The notes below the pieces were generated by a model that was given only the letters and a program-made list of their open reading frames with translations, did not search any database and was not told the DNA's origin. Made by a program: the position numbers and the translations under genes. DNA of 64,000 bases from Flavonifractor sp. An92 (lineage in GTDB: Bacteria; Bacillota; Clostridia; Oscillospirales; Oscillospiraceae), in assembly GCF_002159175.1 (NCBI RefSeq), contig NZ_NFGZ01000005.1, positions 110,494-174,493 on the forward strand, in the 5' to 3' direction. Positions 23,001-31,574 of the stretch are shown piece after piece (the stretch's first letter is position 1; every line of letters begins with the position of its first letter).

Positions 23001-24695
23001 TTGAAACGACTTCTCGCCCTCCTGTGCAGTCTGGCGCTGACCCTGTGCCTTGTTCCTGCCACTGCTTTTGCTGCCGGCGGGAACGGCAACATTGACGGCG
23101 GCGGCGGTGGTATGGGCCAGGGCACCAGCACCAACTTCTGGAACCCGGGCAATGACGGTGTTCGCATTACGGTGGTAGATGCAGCGAGCGGCTCTGCCGT
23201 CTCTTCTCCGATTGACTTTTCCAACCGTACGCAGAAAAGCAGCATTCTGCACTTCGGCAAAGTCAATAAACTGCAATATCTGGCCGGTACCGGGCTTTCT
23301 CTTCAATCCGGCGTGGCCTATACCTGCATCAAGCCCACCCAGTCTATGCCCACAATCGTCAGCAGCAGCGGGCAGAATAATATTGATGCCATCAAACGGT
23401 ACTTCTGCTCAGAATATGCCTGCATGATGGTTGCTCAGGCAGCAGGTGTAGATTACGAGCGGATGATTGCCGGCGAATATAAGCTTCTTATCGAGCCCAT
23501 CGCCTACTTTACCCACAATGGCCAGTATTACTGCATGACAGCAACTGAAGCCGGCCTGTACGATCAGCTGGCGGGTGGTTCACTGCGAAGGACTATGACC
23601 TCGCTCACCCATAAGAACTTGCCCTTGAGCATGTTTCTGGAGTTCAGTGACCTGGGCATTTCTGCATGGGGCGGCAGCACCACCGGGACGCAAAACAACT
23701 CCGACATCATCAATACCCTCGGCGTTGGCATCGTCTGGTTTGATGAAATCCCGCCCGAAGGCGAGATTGAGGCTCCTGATGTAGAGTATCGGGTAGATAC
23801 CGATGTAATCACGACCGTGACACTTCGGACTGACACTGACCTTACACCGGATAACCCCGCTTCGGTGACTTTTTCTATTCTCGGCACATCCTACCGGGTC
23901 AACAATATCGTGATTCCGGCTGGCGACAGCCAGAAAGTCTGGGTCAAATGGCACACTCCCTCCACTCCCCAGACAGTCACTATAACGGTATCCGTCAGCG
24001 GCGCTTATACCGCTCAGGATACCTTTGTGGCGAAAATCGTAGATCTGAACGAACACATACCGCCCGATCCCGTAGCTACGGATACCAATCCGAGCTATAC
24101 ACTGCCTTCCCTTCCCAGCGAAACACAGAAGCTGACCGCCAACTGGGGTGTTTGGAGCTGTTACTGGGTGCCGGTATGGGTATGGTGTGACCACGGAGAA
24201 GATGGTGGTCACTGGGTCGATGAAGGATATTGGGAGTATGAATACACCGGTTACTCCGCTTCAATCAGCGGCGTCATGTCTCTGATGCCGGATGATATTG
24301 TACCGACTGCCTCCGGCAAGGCCATGAAGAGCGGGTATGGCGTCAAGCAGGATGTGACCGCAACACTCTCTACCGATGCCCCCACCAGTCACATTACCCA
24401 TCCGCAGACTGCGTTTTCTGTGTTTCCGGAATTCCAGTACCAAACCTATCTGCGTCTTCTGCAGCGGGTGTCCAGTGGTCGAAGTGCAAAATTCACTTTC
24501 CAGCCCAACGATTTCTCCACTTACAACAGAACGGTGCATTTTACGCCTATCTGGTTCCCGGATTCTACCAACTACACAGTATTTACTCAGGTTTGGGACA
24601 CGTGGACGCCGGATGGGATGCTGAGCATCAACCTGAACGATTATGTATCGATCAACGGGAGCCTCTATGATGACTGGTATACCAATCGAGAATAG
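23001..24695 (+). CDS. Athe_2463-type secreted surface protein of the Tad locus
   Basis: 564 residues, TTG start at 23001 with GGAGTGTGAT five bases upstream. Signal peptide (KRLLALLCSLALTLCLVPAT, cleaved after AFAA), then the Gly-rich NGNIDGGGGGMGQGTSTNFW and an alpha/beta body with several cysteines (YFCSEYACMM). A beta-rich region (about 260-350) follows, then a Trp-rich segment (WGVWSCYWVPVWVWCDHGED). This is the pattern of the Athe_2463 proteins encoded with Tad-like genes in clostridial elements. Likely the surface or tip component of the pilus; direct evidence is lacking. Confidence 0.65.
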   Translation: MKRLLALLCSLALTLCLVPATAFAAGGNGNIDGGGGGMGQGTSTNFWNPGNDGVRITVVDAASGSAVSSPIDFSNRTQKSSILHFGKVNKLQYLAGTGLSLQSGVAYTCIKPTQSMPTIVSSSGQNNIDAIKRYFCSEYACMMVAQAAGVDYERMIAGEYKLLIEPIAYFTHNGQYYCMTATEAGLYDQLAGGSLRRTMTSLTHKNLPLSMFLEFSDLGISAWGGSTTGTQNNSDIINTLGVGIVWFDEIPPEGEIEAPDVEYRVDTDVITTVTLRTDTDLTPDNPASVTFSILGTSYRVNNIVIPAGDSQKVWVKWHTPSTPQTVTITVSVSGAYTAQDTFVAKIVDLNEHIPPDPVATDTNPSYTLPSLPSETQKLTANWGVWSCYWVPVWVWCDHGEDGGHWVDEGYWEYEYTGYSASISGVMSLMPDDIVPTASGKAMKSGYGVKQDVTATLSTDAPTSHITHPQTAFSVFPEFQYQTYLRLLQRVSSGRSAKFTFQPNDFSTYNRTVHFTPIWFPDSTNYTVFTQVWDTWTPDGMLSINLNDYVSINGSLYDDWYTNRE

Positions 24696-25179
24696 TATCT
24701 GGTCGGCATATCTGCTCACCGCGTTTTTGGTGATTGTCGGTTTTGCCTTCTACGATATCTTTCATCGGCGAGTGCCCGACCGGGCGCTCGTCTTTTTTAT
24801 CCCGCTGGCTGCGGCGGCGCCGCTGATCAAAGCGTGGTTCGCACTGGACTGCGGACAACCTCCGCTTTGGCTCTGGCCGATATTCGCAAAGTCCTTAATA
24901 GGTGCTCTGCTTGGATTCAGTATTCCTCTGGCTGCTGCCATGGTGACTGGAGGGACCGGCATGGGCGGCGGTGACATCAAATTCTGCGGTGTGCTGGGAC
25001 TCATCTATGGTCCTTCCGGTATGTCCATCGTTTTTCTGGTTTCCGCAGTATGTGCTATGCCCATCATTTTGATGATTCGGCGGATTTACCGGGATCGGCG
25101 GCCTTTGTCTATCCCGTTTCTACCTTTTCTGGCCTGCGGCTGCTCTGCGGCGACATTGGCCGAACTATTTTTGCATTAG
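24667..25179 (+). CDS. A24 prepilin peptidase (TadV/CpaA-type)
   Basis: 170 residues, start at ATG 24667, overlapping the previous gene by 29 bp. A polytopic membrane aspartyl protease that trims prepilins. First catalytic Asp region FAFYDIFHRRVPDRALVFF near residue 26; second GTGMGGGDIKFCG near residue 103, the family's GxGD-type site. About five helices. No N-terminal methylase domain, as usual for the short TadV form. Its substrates here should be the Flp pilin and the two TadE-like proteins. Confidence 0.85.
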   Translation: MMTGIPIENSIWSAYLLTAFLVIVGFAFYDIFHRRVPDRALVFFIPLAAAAPLIKAWFALDCGQPPLWLWPIFAKSLIGALLGFSIPLAAAMVTGGTGMGGGDIKFCGVLGLIYGPSGMSIVFLVSAVCAMPIILMIRRIYRDRRPLSIPFLPFLACGCSAATLAELFLH

Positions 25180-25191
25180 GAGATTATGCTT

Positions 25192-26031
25192 ATGAAATTG
25201 AACAACCGTTTTATCTTCGGCATTTTGTCCCTGGTCCTGGCAGCAGTCATTGCCTTTGTTGCCCTCCCCACCATCGCCCGCCAGACCAACGGAAAAGCCG
25301 AAATCGTCCGTATTACGCAGTCGGTGCTGAAAGGCGAAAAGATCACCTCGGACAATGCCGAGGTTGTGGAAGTTGGCGGCTACAATCTGCCCTCCAATGT
25401 TGCGCACAGTCTCAGCGATGTGGAGGGGCTGTATGTAACAGCGGATCTGGCTGAGGGTGACTACATCCTTACCAGCAAGGTCAGCAGTGTTCCGGTTTCT
25501 TCGGATGTGGCACTCACTGACATCCCTTCTGGAAAGGTAGCTATCTCAATGACTGTTAAGACGCTGGCCTCCGGCCTCTCCGACAAGCTCCAGCCCAACG
25601 ACATCATTCGGATCTATCACTTCCTGGAGACAGCAGAAGAGGTCCCGGAGCTCCGCTTTGTTAAAGTGCTGTCGGTTACCGATTCCGATGGTGTCAATGT
25701 GGACAATACCAAGGAACCCACGGAGGACGAAGAACGGCAGCAATCTGCTACCATCACAGTTCTGGCGACGCCTGAGCAGGCCCGGATCATCACAGAGATG
25801 GAAAACGACGACGTCGCCCATGTGGCCCTGATCTCTCGTAACAACGATCAGCTGGCCGAGGAACTTCTGGCAGCGCAGGACAAAACTCTGCAGGAGATCT
25901 ATTTTCCCGAAACGCTGACGGAAGATGGTGAGACTACGGAGGGCAGCGAGCCTACGGCCGAGGACGGTTCTGAGGCGCCGGACAGTGGCGCTGAAACGCC
26001 CCCCGCGGACACCAGCCAACCGGCTGAGTAA
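25192..26031 (+). CDS. cpaB: CpaB/RcpC-type pilus assembly protein (SAF domain)
   Basis: 279 residues; ATG 25192 is nine bases after AGGAG. N-terminal membrane anchor (FIFGILSLVLAAVIAFVAL) followed by an SAF domain (about 40-105: ITQSVLKGEKITSDNAEVVE, then AEGDYILTSKV). The CpaB-specific region follows (about 110-215: SGKVAISMTVKTLASGLSDK, then LQPNDIIRIY). An acidic disordered tail ends the protein. CpaB stabilises the pilus channel on the outer face of the membrane. Directly upstream of the CpaE-like ATPase. Confidence 0.8.
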   Translation: MKLNNRFIFGILSLVLAAVIAFVALPTIARQTNGKAEIVRITQSVLKGEKITSDNAEVVEVGGYNLPSNVAHSLSDVEGLYVTADLAEGDYILTSKVSSVPVSSDVALTDIPSGKVAISMTVKTLASGLSDKLQPNDIIRIYHFLETAEEVPELRFVKVLSVTDSDGVNVDNTKEPTEDEERQQSATITVLATPEQARIITEMENDDVAHVALISRNNDQLAEELLAAQDKTLQEIYFPETLTEDGETTEGSEPTAEDGSEAPDSGAETPPADTSQPAE

Positions 26032-26050
26032 CAGAAGGAGGTCGGAAACG

Positions 26051-26857
26051 ATGGGAAAAGTCATTACTGTCTGGGGCAGTCCGGGAAGCGGGAAAAGTAT
26101 GTTTTCCTGCATTCTTGCAAAAGCCCTGACCCGAGATAAGCGGAAAGCCATCATCATCAACGCGGAGATCAGCGTTCCCATGCTCCCGGTCTGGCTGCCG
26201 GATCAGATCATTCAGACCAACGCCTCGGTAGGCCAGGTTCTCAGCAGCGTAGAGATCGATACCTCGCTGGTGGCAAGCCATGTCACGGTTCTGAAAAGCT
26301 ATCCGTTTATTGGCCTGATGGGGTATTCCGCCGGTGAGAATCCTCTGAGTTACCCGGAAATCAAATACGCCATGGTGCTCCAGCTGGTCAATGCGGCAGC
26401 CAAACTGGTGGATTTCGTCATTTTGGACTGCAGTTCCAACATGACCAATGTGTTCACACCGGCGGCCATTGAATCCGGTGATCTGATCGTCAGACTGCTC
26501 ACCCCTGATTTGAAAGGGATCAACTACTTGAAGGCCCATCAGCCGCTGCTGGTGGATGGACGTTTTCACTACGATCAGCACCTGACCTTTGCCGGTATGG
26601 CCCGGCCGTTCCACGCTCTGGATGAAATGGGGTATATCATCGGAGGGTTTGATGGTTTGCTCCCCTACGGCAAGGAAATCGACCGTTGTGCCACTGAGGG
26701 TGGCATGTTCCAGGCCATTAAATATTGCAATCCCAAGTACACCGCTTCGCTCAACAAGGTGCTGGACGCACTGGAGCAGATGGAGTTGGCGAAACAGGCC
26801 GCAGAAGAAGATTCTGACGATGAGGAAGAGTTCGAGGAGGACGATGCCGATGAATAA
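26051..26857 (+). CDS. CpaE/MinD-like ATPase of the Tad system
   Basis: 268 residues with P-loop GSPGSGKSMFS at the N-terminus (residues 9-17) and an Asp-containing Walker B-like strand (LVDFVILDCSSNM). The deviant-Walker lysine of typical ParA/MinD (KGG) is not present, which makes it closer to the CpaE/TadZ variants that localise the pilus machine. Acidic C-terminal tail (EEEFEEDDADE). The stop overlaps the start of cpaF by eight bases. Confidence 0.75.
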   Translation: MGKVITVWGSPGSGKSMFSCILAKALTRDKRKAIIINAEISVPMLPVWLPDQIIQTNASVGQVLSSVEIDTSLVASHVTVLKSYPFIGLMGYSAGENPLSYPEIKYAMVLQLVNAAAKLVDFVILDCSSNMTNVFTPAAIESGDLIVRLLTPDLKGINYLKAHQPLLVDGRFHYDQHLTFAGMARPFHALDEMGYIIGGFDGLLPYGKEIDRCATEGGMFQAIKYCNPKYTASLNKVLDALEQMELAKQAAEEDSDDEEEFEEDDADE

Positions 26858-28226
26858 CCTCAACGACATATTCTTTGCGCCTGCCGCCAATCAGGATCTG
26901 ACCTATGACCAGGTGTTGGAGGATGTGCAGCGGTATTTTGCCGAGAATCACGCATCCACTATTGCCGAAGCTGGCGAAGCCAATGCCGAGCGGGCCACGG
27001 CCTTGCTGAAAGAACTGATGGTGCAGTACATCGTCAAACGCAAATATGCTATCAGCGGGCTGACCACCGAGCAGCTTTGCGAGCAGCTCTATGAAGATAT
27101 GGCCGGGTACTCCTTTTTGAAGAAATGGATCTACAAGCCCGGCATCGAAGAAGTCAATATCAACGCCTACAATGACATTGAGGTGATCGAGGCCGGCGGC
27201 CGCAGCATCAAGATCCCGGACAAGTTTTCTTCTCCGCAGCACGCCATTGATGTGGTGCGGCGTATGCTCAACGCCTGCGGCATGGTCATCGACGATACGA
27301 TGCCCAGCGTGGTGGGGTTTCTGGATAAGAACATCCGTATCTCCGTGGATAAGACCCCTATCGTGGACCCGGATGTTGGTATCAATGCCTCCATCCGTAT
27401 CGTCAATCAGCAGACGGTCTCTGAACAGAAGCTTCTGGATTCCGGCAGCGCCACAGCTGAGATGCTTCACTTCCTGATGGCCTGTATTCGGTACGGTGTC
27501 AGTGTGTGCATCGCCGGTTCCACGGGTTCCGGCAAGACTACCATCATGGCCTGGCTGCTCTCCAATGTACCCAACAACCAGCGCCTCATTACCATCGAGG
27601 AGGGCAGCCGTGAGTTTGATCTGGTCAAACGGGACGAGAACGGCAGCATTCTGAATTCTGTCATCCACCTGCTGACCCGCCCCAGCGAGAATCCGGCTCT
27701 GAATATCAACCAGGACTTCCTCTTGGAGCGGGTTCTGCGCAAGCATCCCAATGTGATTGGCGTCGGTGAGATGCGGTCTGCGGCGGAAAGTCTGTCTGCA
27801 GCAGAGAGCTCTCGAACCGGCCACACGGTCTGCACCACCATCCACTCCAATTCCTGCAACAGCACATACCGCAGAATGATGACCCTCGCCAAGCGCAAAT
27901 ACAGTATGGATGACTCTGTGCTCATGGAAATCATGGTAGAGGCCTACCCCATCGTGGTGTTCACCAAACAGCTGGAGGATCGCTCCCGCAAAATCATGGA
28001 AATCCTGGAGGGTGAGGACTTCCGAGATGGTCAGCTCGTCTCCCACACACTATATCAGTTTGAGGTAGAGGACAATGTGACCGACAGGGATGGGAATGTC
28101 CGTGTGGTCGGGCACCATCGGAAGGTCGGCCTGATCTCCGACACTTTGAAAAAGCGCCTGCTGGACAACGGTATTTCCAACAAGGAATTGGCTGAGTTCA
28201 TGCAGCCCCCTAAGGAGGTGGATTAA
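26850..28226 (+). CDS. cpaF: CpaF/TadA secretion ATPase
   Basis: 458 residues, start at ATG 26850 overlapping the CpaE-like gene. Walker A GSTGSGKTT near 224, Asp box IEEGSREFDL, Walker B region VIGVGEMRSAAES near 303, and His box THTVCTT-type GHTVCTTIHSNS near 325: a complete secretion-superfamily ATPase. It drives polymerisation and retraction of the Tad pilus from the cytoplasm. Closest neighbours in family are CpaF/TadA rather than VirB11, judged by its operon. Confidence 0.9.
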   Translation: MNNLNDIFFAPAANQDLTYDQVLEDVQRYFAENHASTIAEAGEANAERATALLKELMVQYIVKRKYAISGLTTEQLCEQLYEDMAGYSFLKKWIYKPGIEEVNINAYNDIEVIEAGGRSIKIPDKFSSPQHAIDVVRRMLNACGMVIDDTMPSVVGFLDKNIRISVDKTPIVDPDVGINASIRIVNQQTVSEQKLLDSGSATAEMLHFLMACIRYGVSVCIAGSTGSGKTTIMAWLLSNVPNNQRLITIEEGSREFDLVKRDENGSILNSVIHLLTRPSENPALNINQDFLLERVLRKHPNVIGVGEMRSAAESLSAAESSRTGHTVCTTIHSNSCNSTYRRMMTLAKRKYSMDDSVLMEIMVEAYPIVVFTKQLEDRSRKIMEILEGEDFRDGQLVSHTLYQFEVEDNVTDRDGNVRVVGHHRKVGLISDTLKKRLLDNGISNKELAEFMQPPKEVD

Positions 28227-28229
28227 GCA

Positions 28230-29162
28230 TTGCAGTGGATCTATATCATATGTTTTTCGCTTATCAGCGCGGGCCTCCTGGCTTTGTTCGGTGTGCGCCC
28301 GGGCGATTTCATTGACGCTCTCTTCCGCTCCCAGCGCAAAGCGGCCACGTTGTCTGATGAACTCAATGTTCTGATGGGCACACCCGCCAAGGGATTCTTC
28401 AATCAGGATTATGAGCTGAAGCAGATCCTGAAAGGCACCGGCCGGTCTGACCGTTATGAGGCCGTCAAACGGCTGTCGCTTATCCTATTTGCGGTGGGTG
28501 CCGTACTGGCGCTGCTCATCAATAATGTGTATATGGTGCCGATTCTGGGCATTGGATTTTCCCTTGCCCCCATTTGGTACCTGCGAAGCACCGCCGCCAG
28601 CTACAAGAAACATCTCAATGAGGAACTGGAGACCGCCATCTCCATCATCACCACCTCTTATCTGCGCACCGAGGATCTGATCCGGGCTGTCAAAGAGAAC
28701 CTGCCCTACATCAACGAGCCGGTAAAGGCCAATTTTGAAGCTTTCGTCTACGAGGCGGAGCTGATCAATGCCAATCTGACAAGCGCCATCAACTCCCTCA
28801 AGATGAAGATACCCAACCGGGTCTTTCATGAGTGGTGCAACATCTTGATTCAGTGCCAGTCTGATCGTTCCATGAAAAACACGCTGCCCACCATTGCCCA
28901 AAAGTTCAGTGATGTGCGTGTGGTACAGTCTGAACTGGAAGCCATGATGCAGGGGCCGCGCCGGGAAGCTATCACAATGATGTTCCTGGTGATCGCCAAT
29001 GTGCCGCTGCTCTACTTCCTGAACAAAGACTGGTTCCACACCCTCATCTTTACGACTCCCGGCAAAATTGCTCTGGCGATCTGTGCAGCCATCATTCTGT
29101 TCGCTTTGACCCAGATCATGAAGCTGAGCAAACCCATTGAATACGGAGGTGACGGCGCATGA
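28230..29162 (+). CDS. tadB: TadB-type inner-membrane platform protein
   Basis: 310 residues, TTG start after GGAGGTGG. Type II secretion F-like protein: an N-terminal helix (YIICFSLISAGLLALFGV), a helix pair near 85-115, a cytoplasmic helical domain with the family-type run EELETAISIITTSYLRTEDL, and two C-terminal helices (EAITMMFLVIANVPLLYFLN and IALAICAAIILFALTQI). It forms the platform that couples CpaF to the pilus. Overlaps tadC by four bases. Confidence 0.85.
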   Translation: MQWIYIICFSLISAGLLALFGVRPGDFIDALFRSQRKAATLSDELNVLMGTPAKGFFNQDYELKQILKGTGRSDRYEAVKRLSLILFAVGAVLALLINNVYMVPILGIGFSLAPIWYLRSTAASYKKHLNEELETAISIITTSYLRTEDLIRAVKENLPYINEPVKANFEAFVYEAELINANLTSAINSLKMKIPNRVFHEWCNILIQCQSDRSMKNTLPTIAQKFSDVRVVQSELEAMMQGPRREAITMMFLVIANVPLLYFLNKDWFHTLIFTTPGKIALAICAAIILFALTQIMKLSKPIEYGGDGA

Positions 29163-30037
29163 CGCTTCTGGCTCTTTTGGCGATTATCTGTTTTGGGTTC
29201 GCCACCTATAACCTGACTTGCGCCTTCGTGGACATTCCCACTAAGAAGACCTCCCGGATGATGATGCTGGCCCGTAAGCAGCAGGGCATCAAAGCAGAAA
29301 AGCTGCTGGACGTCTACACCACCAAGATTGCCGGGCTACTCGCTCCTTATCTGAAACTGGACAAGCTCAAGCGCAATAAGCTTCAGCGGGCACTGGACAT
29401 TGTTGGCCTGGAACTGTCACCGGAAGCCTATACCGCCCGGGCATGGGTCCGAGCGGGCGCCGTTGGTCTCTGCGCTTTGCTCATGGCGCCGCTTATGCCG
29501 TTGGCCGTTCCGATCCTGATTGGTTTGGCGGTAGCACTGTGGTTTTCGACCTATTACAGCGTTTTCGATTTTGTTAAGAAGCGTCGCAAACTCATTGAGA
29601 GCGAGATACCCCGATTTGCTTTGACCATTGGGCAGAATCTGGAGAATGATCGTGATGTACTGAAAATTCTCACTTCCTACCGTCGCGTTGCAGGTAAGGA
29701 TTTCGGTGCAGAGCTGGATCAGACGATTGCTGACATGAAAACCGGCAATTATGAAAACGCTCTGATCCACTTTGAGACCCGCATCGGCAGTCCCATGTTG
29801 TCTGATGTGATCCGAGGCCTGATTGGCGTACTACGCGGTGACGACCAGCGGATGTACTTCAAGATGATCTGCTTTGATATGCGGCAGATTGAACAGAACA
29901 ACCTGAAAAAAGAAGCTGCCAAACGGCCCAAGAAGATCCAGCGTTATTCCATGATGATGCTGATCTGTATTATGATCATCTATCTGGTTGTCCTCTGTAC
30001 GGAGGTGCTGGCTTCTCTCGGGGCTTTCTTCGGCTAA
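29159..30037 (+). CDS. tadC: TadC-type inner-membrane platform protein
   Basis: 292 residues with an N-terminal helix (LLALLAIICFGFATYNLTCA), a central helix pair (VGLCALLMAPLMPLAVPIL), a conserved cytoplasmic part (ESEIPRFALTIGQNLENDRD) and a C-terminal helix (YSMMMLICIMIIYLVVLCTE). Partner of TadB. ATG overlaps the tadB stop (ATGA-type coupling). The last of the tightly packed assembly genes before the pilin leader region. Confidence 0.85.
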   Translation: MTLLALLAIICFGFATYNLTCAFVDIPTKKTSRMMMLARKQQGIKAEKLLDVYTTKIAGLLAPYLKLDKLKRNKLQRALDIVGLELSPEAYTARAWVRAGAVGLCALLMAPLMPLAVPILIGLAVALWFSTYYSVFDFVKKRRKLIESEIPRFALTIGQNLENDRDVLKILTSYRRVAGKDFGAELDQTIADMKTGNYENALIHFETRIGSPMLSDVIRGLIGVLRGDDQRMYFKMICFDMRQIEQNNLKKEAAKRPKKIQRYSMMMLICIMIIYLVVLCTEVLASLGAFFG

Positions 30038-30039
30038 AA

Positions 30040-30205
30040 GGTTCCCGCTCACACTTCAAGTCTGAGCTTTAATATACCAACTCCCCGCTCGGGAACCAAC
30101 CCATAATGGAGGTGATACCGTGTATGTCAGCGGGTTCCCATAGCAGCCGGCGTACCGGCTGCTATCAACCTTGCCACAAGGCCGGCCTGCTGACAGGCCG
30201 GCCTT
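30040..30205 (+). promoter_or_regulatory. Structured region with leader peptide and two perfect hairpins
   Basis: GGGAACC (30091-30097) can pair with GGTTCCC upstream (30040-30046) or downstream (30133-30139), so two folds exclude each other. Between them GGAGG (30108) precedes a seven-codon frame. Two perfect stems follow: ATAGCAGCCGG with 30155-30165, and AAGGCCGGCCTG with 30194-30205. The layout resembles a translation-dependent attenuator placed before the pilin genes. Confidence 0.6.
30120..30143 (+). CDS. Putative seven-codon leader peptide
   Basis: GTG start seven bases after GGAGG, reading VYVSGFP and then TAG. The downstream pairing strand GGTTCCC lies inside it and the stop codon lies in the base of the following hairpin, so a translating ribosome would change the RNA fold. 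Not a known leader peptide. Confidence 0.35.
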   Translation: MYVSGFP

Positions 30206-30232
30206 GATTTATCGTCTGAACAGGAGAATTCC

Positions 30233-30379
30233 ATGGCGAAGAAAAAGTTTATTCCGCCTGACGGCGAAAATCGGATTCGCCGCCGGTTCCACCAGCTTCT
30301 GCATCAGAAGCCCAAGGTATATCCTGACAAGCCCCGTTCCAACAAAAACGGCCTGCTCAAGCCGATCCGTCGCTCCTAA
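30233..30379 (+). CDS. Small basic protein, 48 residues, unknown
   Basis: ATG follows CAGGAGAA at good spacing. Highly basic (KKKF, IRRRFHQLLHQKPK, KPIRRS) with no membrane segment. It lies between the attenuator-like region and the Flp pilin gene and ends 48 bases before the pilin start. The basic composition would suit nucleic-acid or ribosome binding; no family recognised. Confidence 0.5.
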   Translation: MAKKKFIPPDGENRIRRRFHQLLHQKPKVYPDKPRSNKNGLLKPIRRS

Positions 30380-30427
30380 CAGGCTGCACCCAACCATTCA
30401 ATAATCACACTCTCAGGAGGTATTTTC

Positions 30428-30649
30428 ATGAAGAAGTTTACCAGCTGCATCTGCAACAAAGCCAACAGCCTCGTCCTTCGCACCCGCACGGCGCTCTCCA
30501 ACCAGCGCGGCGATTTTTATATCTCTGACGCTGTGAAGATCATCATCGCTGTCGTCCTCGGCGCGCTGCTCCTGGCGGCTCTGACCCTCATCTTCAACGA
30601 TACGGTCATCCCCCGGATCACCCAGGAGATCGAGGGTCTGTTCGCCTAA
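30428..30649 (+). CDS. Flp/DUF6133-type major pilin
   Basis: 73 residues, ATG after AGGAGG. A long leader (25-30 residues, with cysteines) ends in NQRGD, followed by FYISDAVKIIIAVVLGALLL and AALTLIFNDT, the single hydrophobic helix of a Flp-type pilin. A short C-terminus (ITQEIEGLFA) follows. I recognise the DUF6133 pattern. Processing after Gly at RG/D would mirror the two TadE-like proteins. Its separate leader region may allow expression to differ from the assembly genes. Confidence 0.75.
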   Translation: MKKFTSCICNKANSLVLRTRTALSNQRGDFYISDAVKIIIAVVLGALLLAALTLIFNDTVIPRITQEIEGLFA

Positions 30650-30661
30650 GCGCCAATATGT

Positions 30662-30711
30662 GGGGGTCGGTTTGTGGATATCCACAACCGGCCCCCGCTT
30701 TTTGTTTTTCA
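30662..30711 (+). terminator. Terminator after the Flp pilin
   Basis: GGGGGTCGGTT..GTGGA pairs with TCCAC..AACCGGCCCCC (30681-30696) with one bulged T, followed by GCTTTTTGTTTTT. It ends 25 bp before the next gene's start, whose ribosome site follows at once. Confidence 0.85.
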
Positions 30712-30735
30712 AAAAACGAATAACGGAGGTACAGG

Positions 30736-31083
30736 ATGAATACACCCTGCAAATTTTATTCCTTTCTGCGTGCCACTGGTGGAAACTGGCGCAACGCCAT
30801 TTTTATCTCCTGTGATTGTGAGGTCTGCCCACATGAACATGAAAAACCATGCTCGGGTTTTCTGTTTACCGTGGATGAGTGCGGGCAGGTCATGCTGCTG
30901 TCTGCCGAATCGGTTCATCAGCTGACCGGCGAGCAAGTTGATCCCGCCGAGTGCAGCGCTGTCCTGCCGCGCCGTTCCTTTGAATCTGCCTTTTCAAAAT
31001 ACATTGAATGGCACACGCCGGACCCGTCTGACTGCACACTTCACCAGCGTTGCTCTGCGTGGTCCTGTGGCAGCGCCCCCTAA
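30736..31083 (+). CDS. Unknown 115-residue Cys-rich protein
   Basis: ATG after GGAGGTACAG. Eight cysteines, several in metal-site-like pairs (CDCEVC, CTLHQRC, WSC) with nearby histidines (PHEHE). No membrane segment. No family recognised. First gene of the accessory train. Confidence 0.5.
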   Translation: MNTPCKFYSFLRATGGNWRNAIFISCDCEVCPHEHEKPCSGFLFTVDECGQVMLLSAESVHQLTGEQVDPAECSAVLPRRSFESAFSKYIEWHTPDPSDCTLHQRCSAWSCGSAP

Positions 31084-31106
31084 TTTATACCCAAAAAGAC
31101 GTCATT

Positions 31107-31128
31107 GCGCCGTCTTCGGCGCGTTTTT
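31107..31128 (+). promoter_or_regulatory. Terminator-like hairpin before the DUF3268 gene
   Basis: GCGCCG and CGGCGC around TCTT, followed by GTTTTT; the GGAGGT ribosome site begins one base after the T run (31129). Confidence 0.75.
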
Positions 31129-31143
31129 GGAGGTGATGATTTT

Positions 31144-31560
31144 ATGATGAAGTCAAAAAATATTAAATGCCCATACTGTCACGCCAACGCTTCGCTTCGC
31201 CCCGCTAGTGTTGTATATGGGCACAACCGACGCTCTCAGGGAAAATTTCTCTATCTCTGTGATCGCTGGCCTGCCTGTGACGCTTATGTGAGCGCCCATG
31301 ATCGAACGCACCTGCCCATGGGGGTCTTGGCCAATGGTGATCTGCGACACAAACGGATTTTGGCGCACCAGGCACTTCGTCAGCTGCAACAGAGCCGGAA
31401 CATGGAAAAATGGGAGGTCTATATCTGGCTACAGGCCAAATTGGGCTTAAACGAGCACCAGACTCATATCGGACAGTTTTCTGATTGGATGTGCGATGAA
31501 GTGATTCGTCTGTGCAAACAGGCGTCTGGCCCTCCCGCCGACATGAAGGCGGCAGCCTGA
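31144..31560 (+). CDS. Zinc-finger-containing protein (DUF3268-like)
   Basis: 138 residues. An N-terminal zinc ribbon (CPYCHANA, then LYLCDRWPACDAYVS) resembles topoisomerase-type C4 fingers; the rest is helical (RHKRILAHQALRQLQQSRN). I recognise the DUF3268 (zinc-finger-containing) pattern. It probably binds nucleic acid; specific role unknown. Start at ATG 31144, eleven bases from GGAGGT. The end abuts the sigma-like gene. Confidence 0.65.
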   Translation: MMKSKNIKCPYCHANASLRPASVVYGHNRRSQGKFLYLCDRWPACDAYVSAHDRTHLPMGVLANGDLRHKRILAHQALRQLQQSRNMEKWEVYIWLQAKLGLNEHQTHIGQFSDWMCDEVIRLCKQASGPPADMKAAA

Positions 31561-31574
31561 TGGGGGGCGAAAAT

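Noticed and set aside
30040..30205. CRISPR or repeat array from several GC-rich palindromes
   Set aside because: The stems are different sequences without constant repeat length or spacers; they fit an attenuator better.
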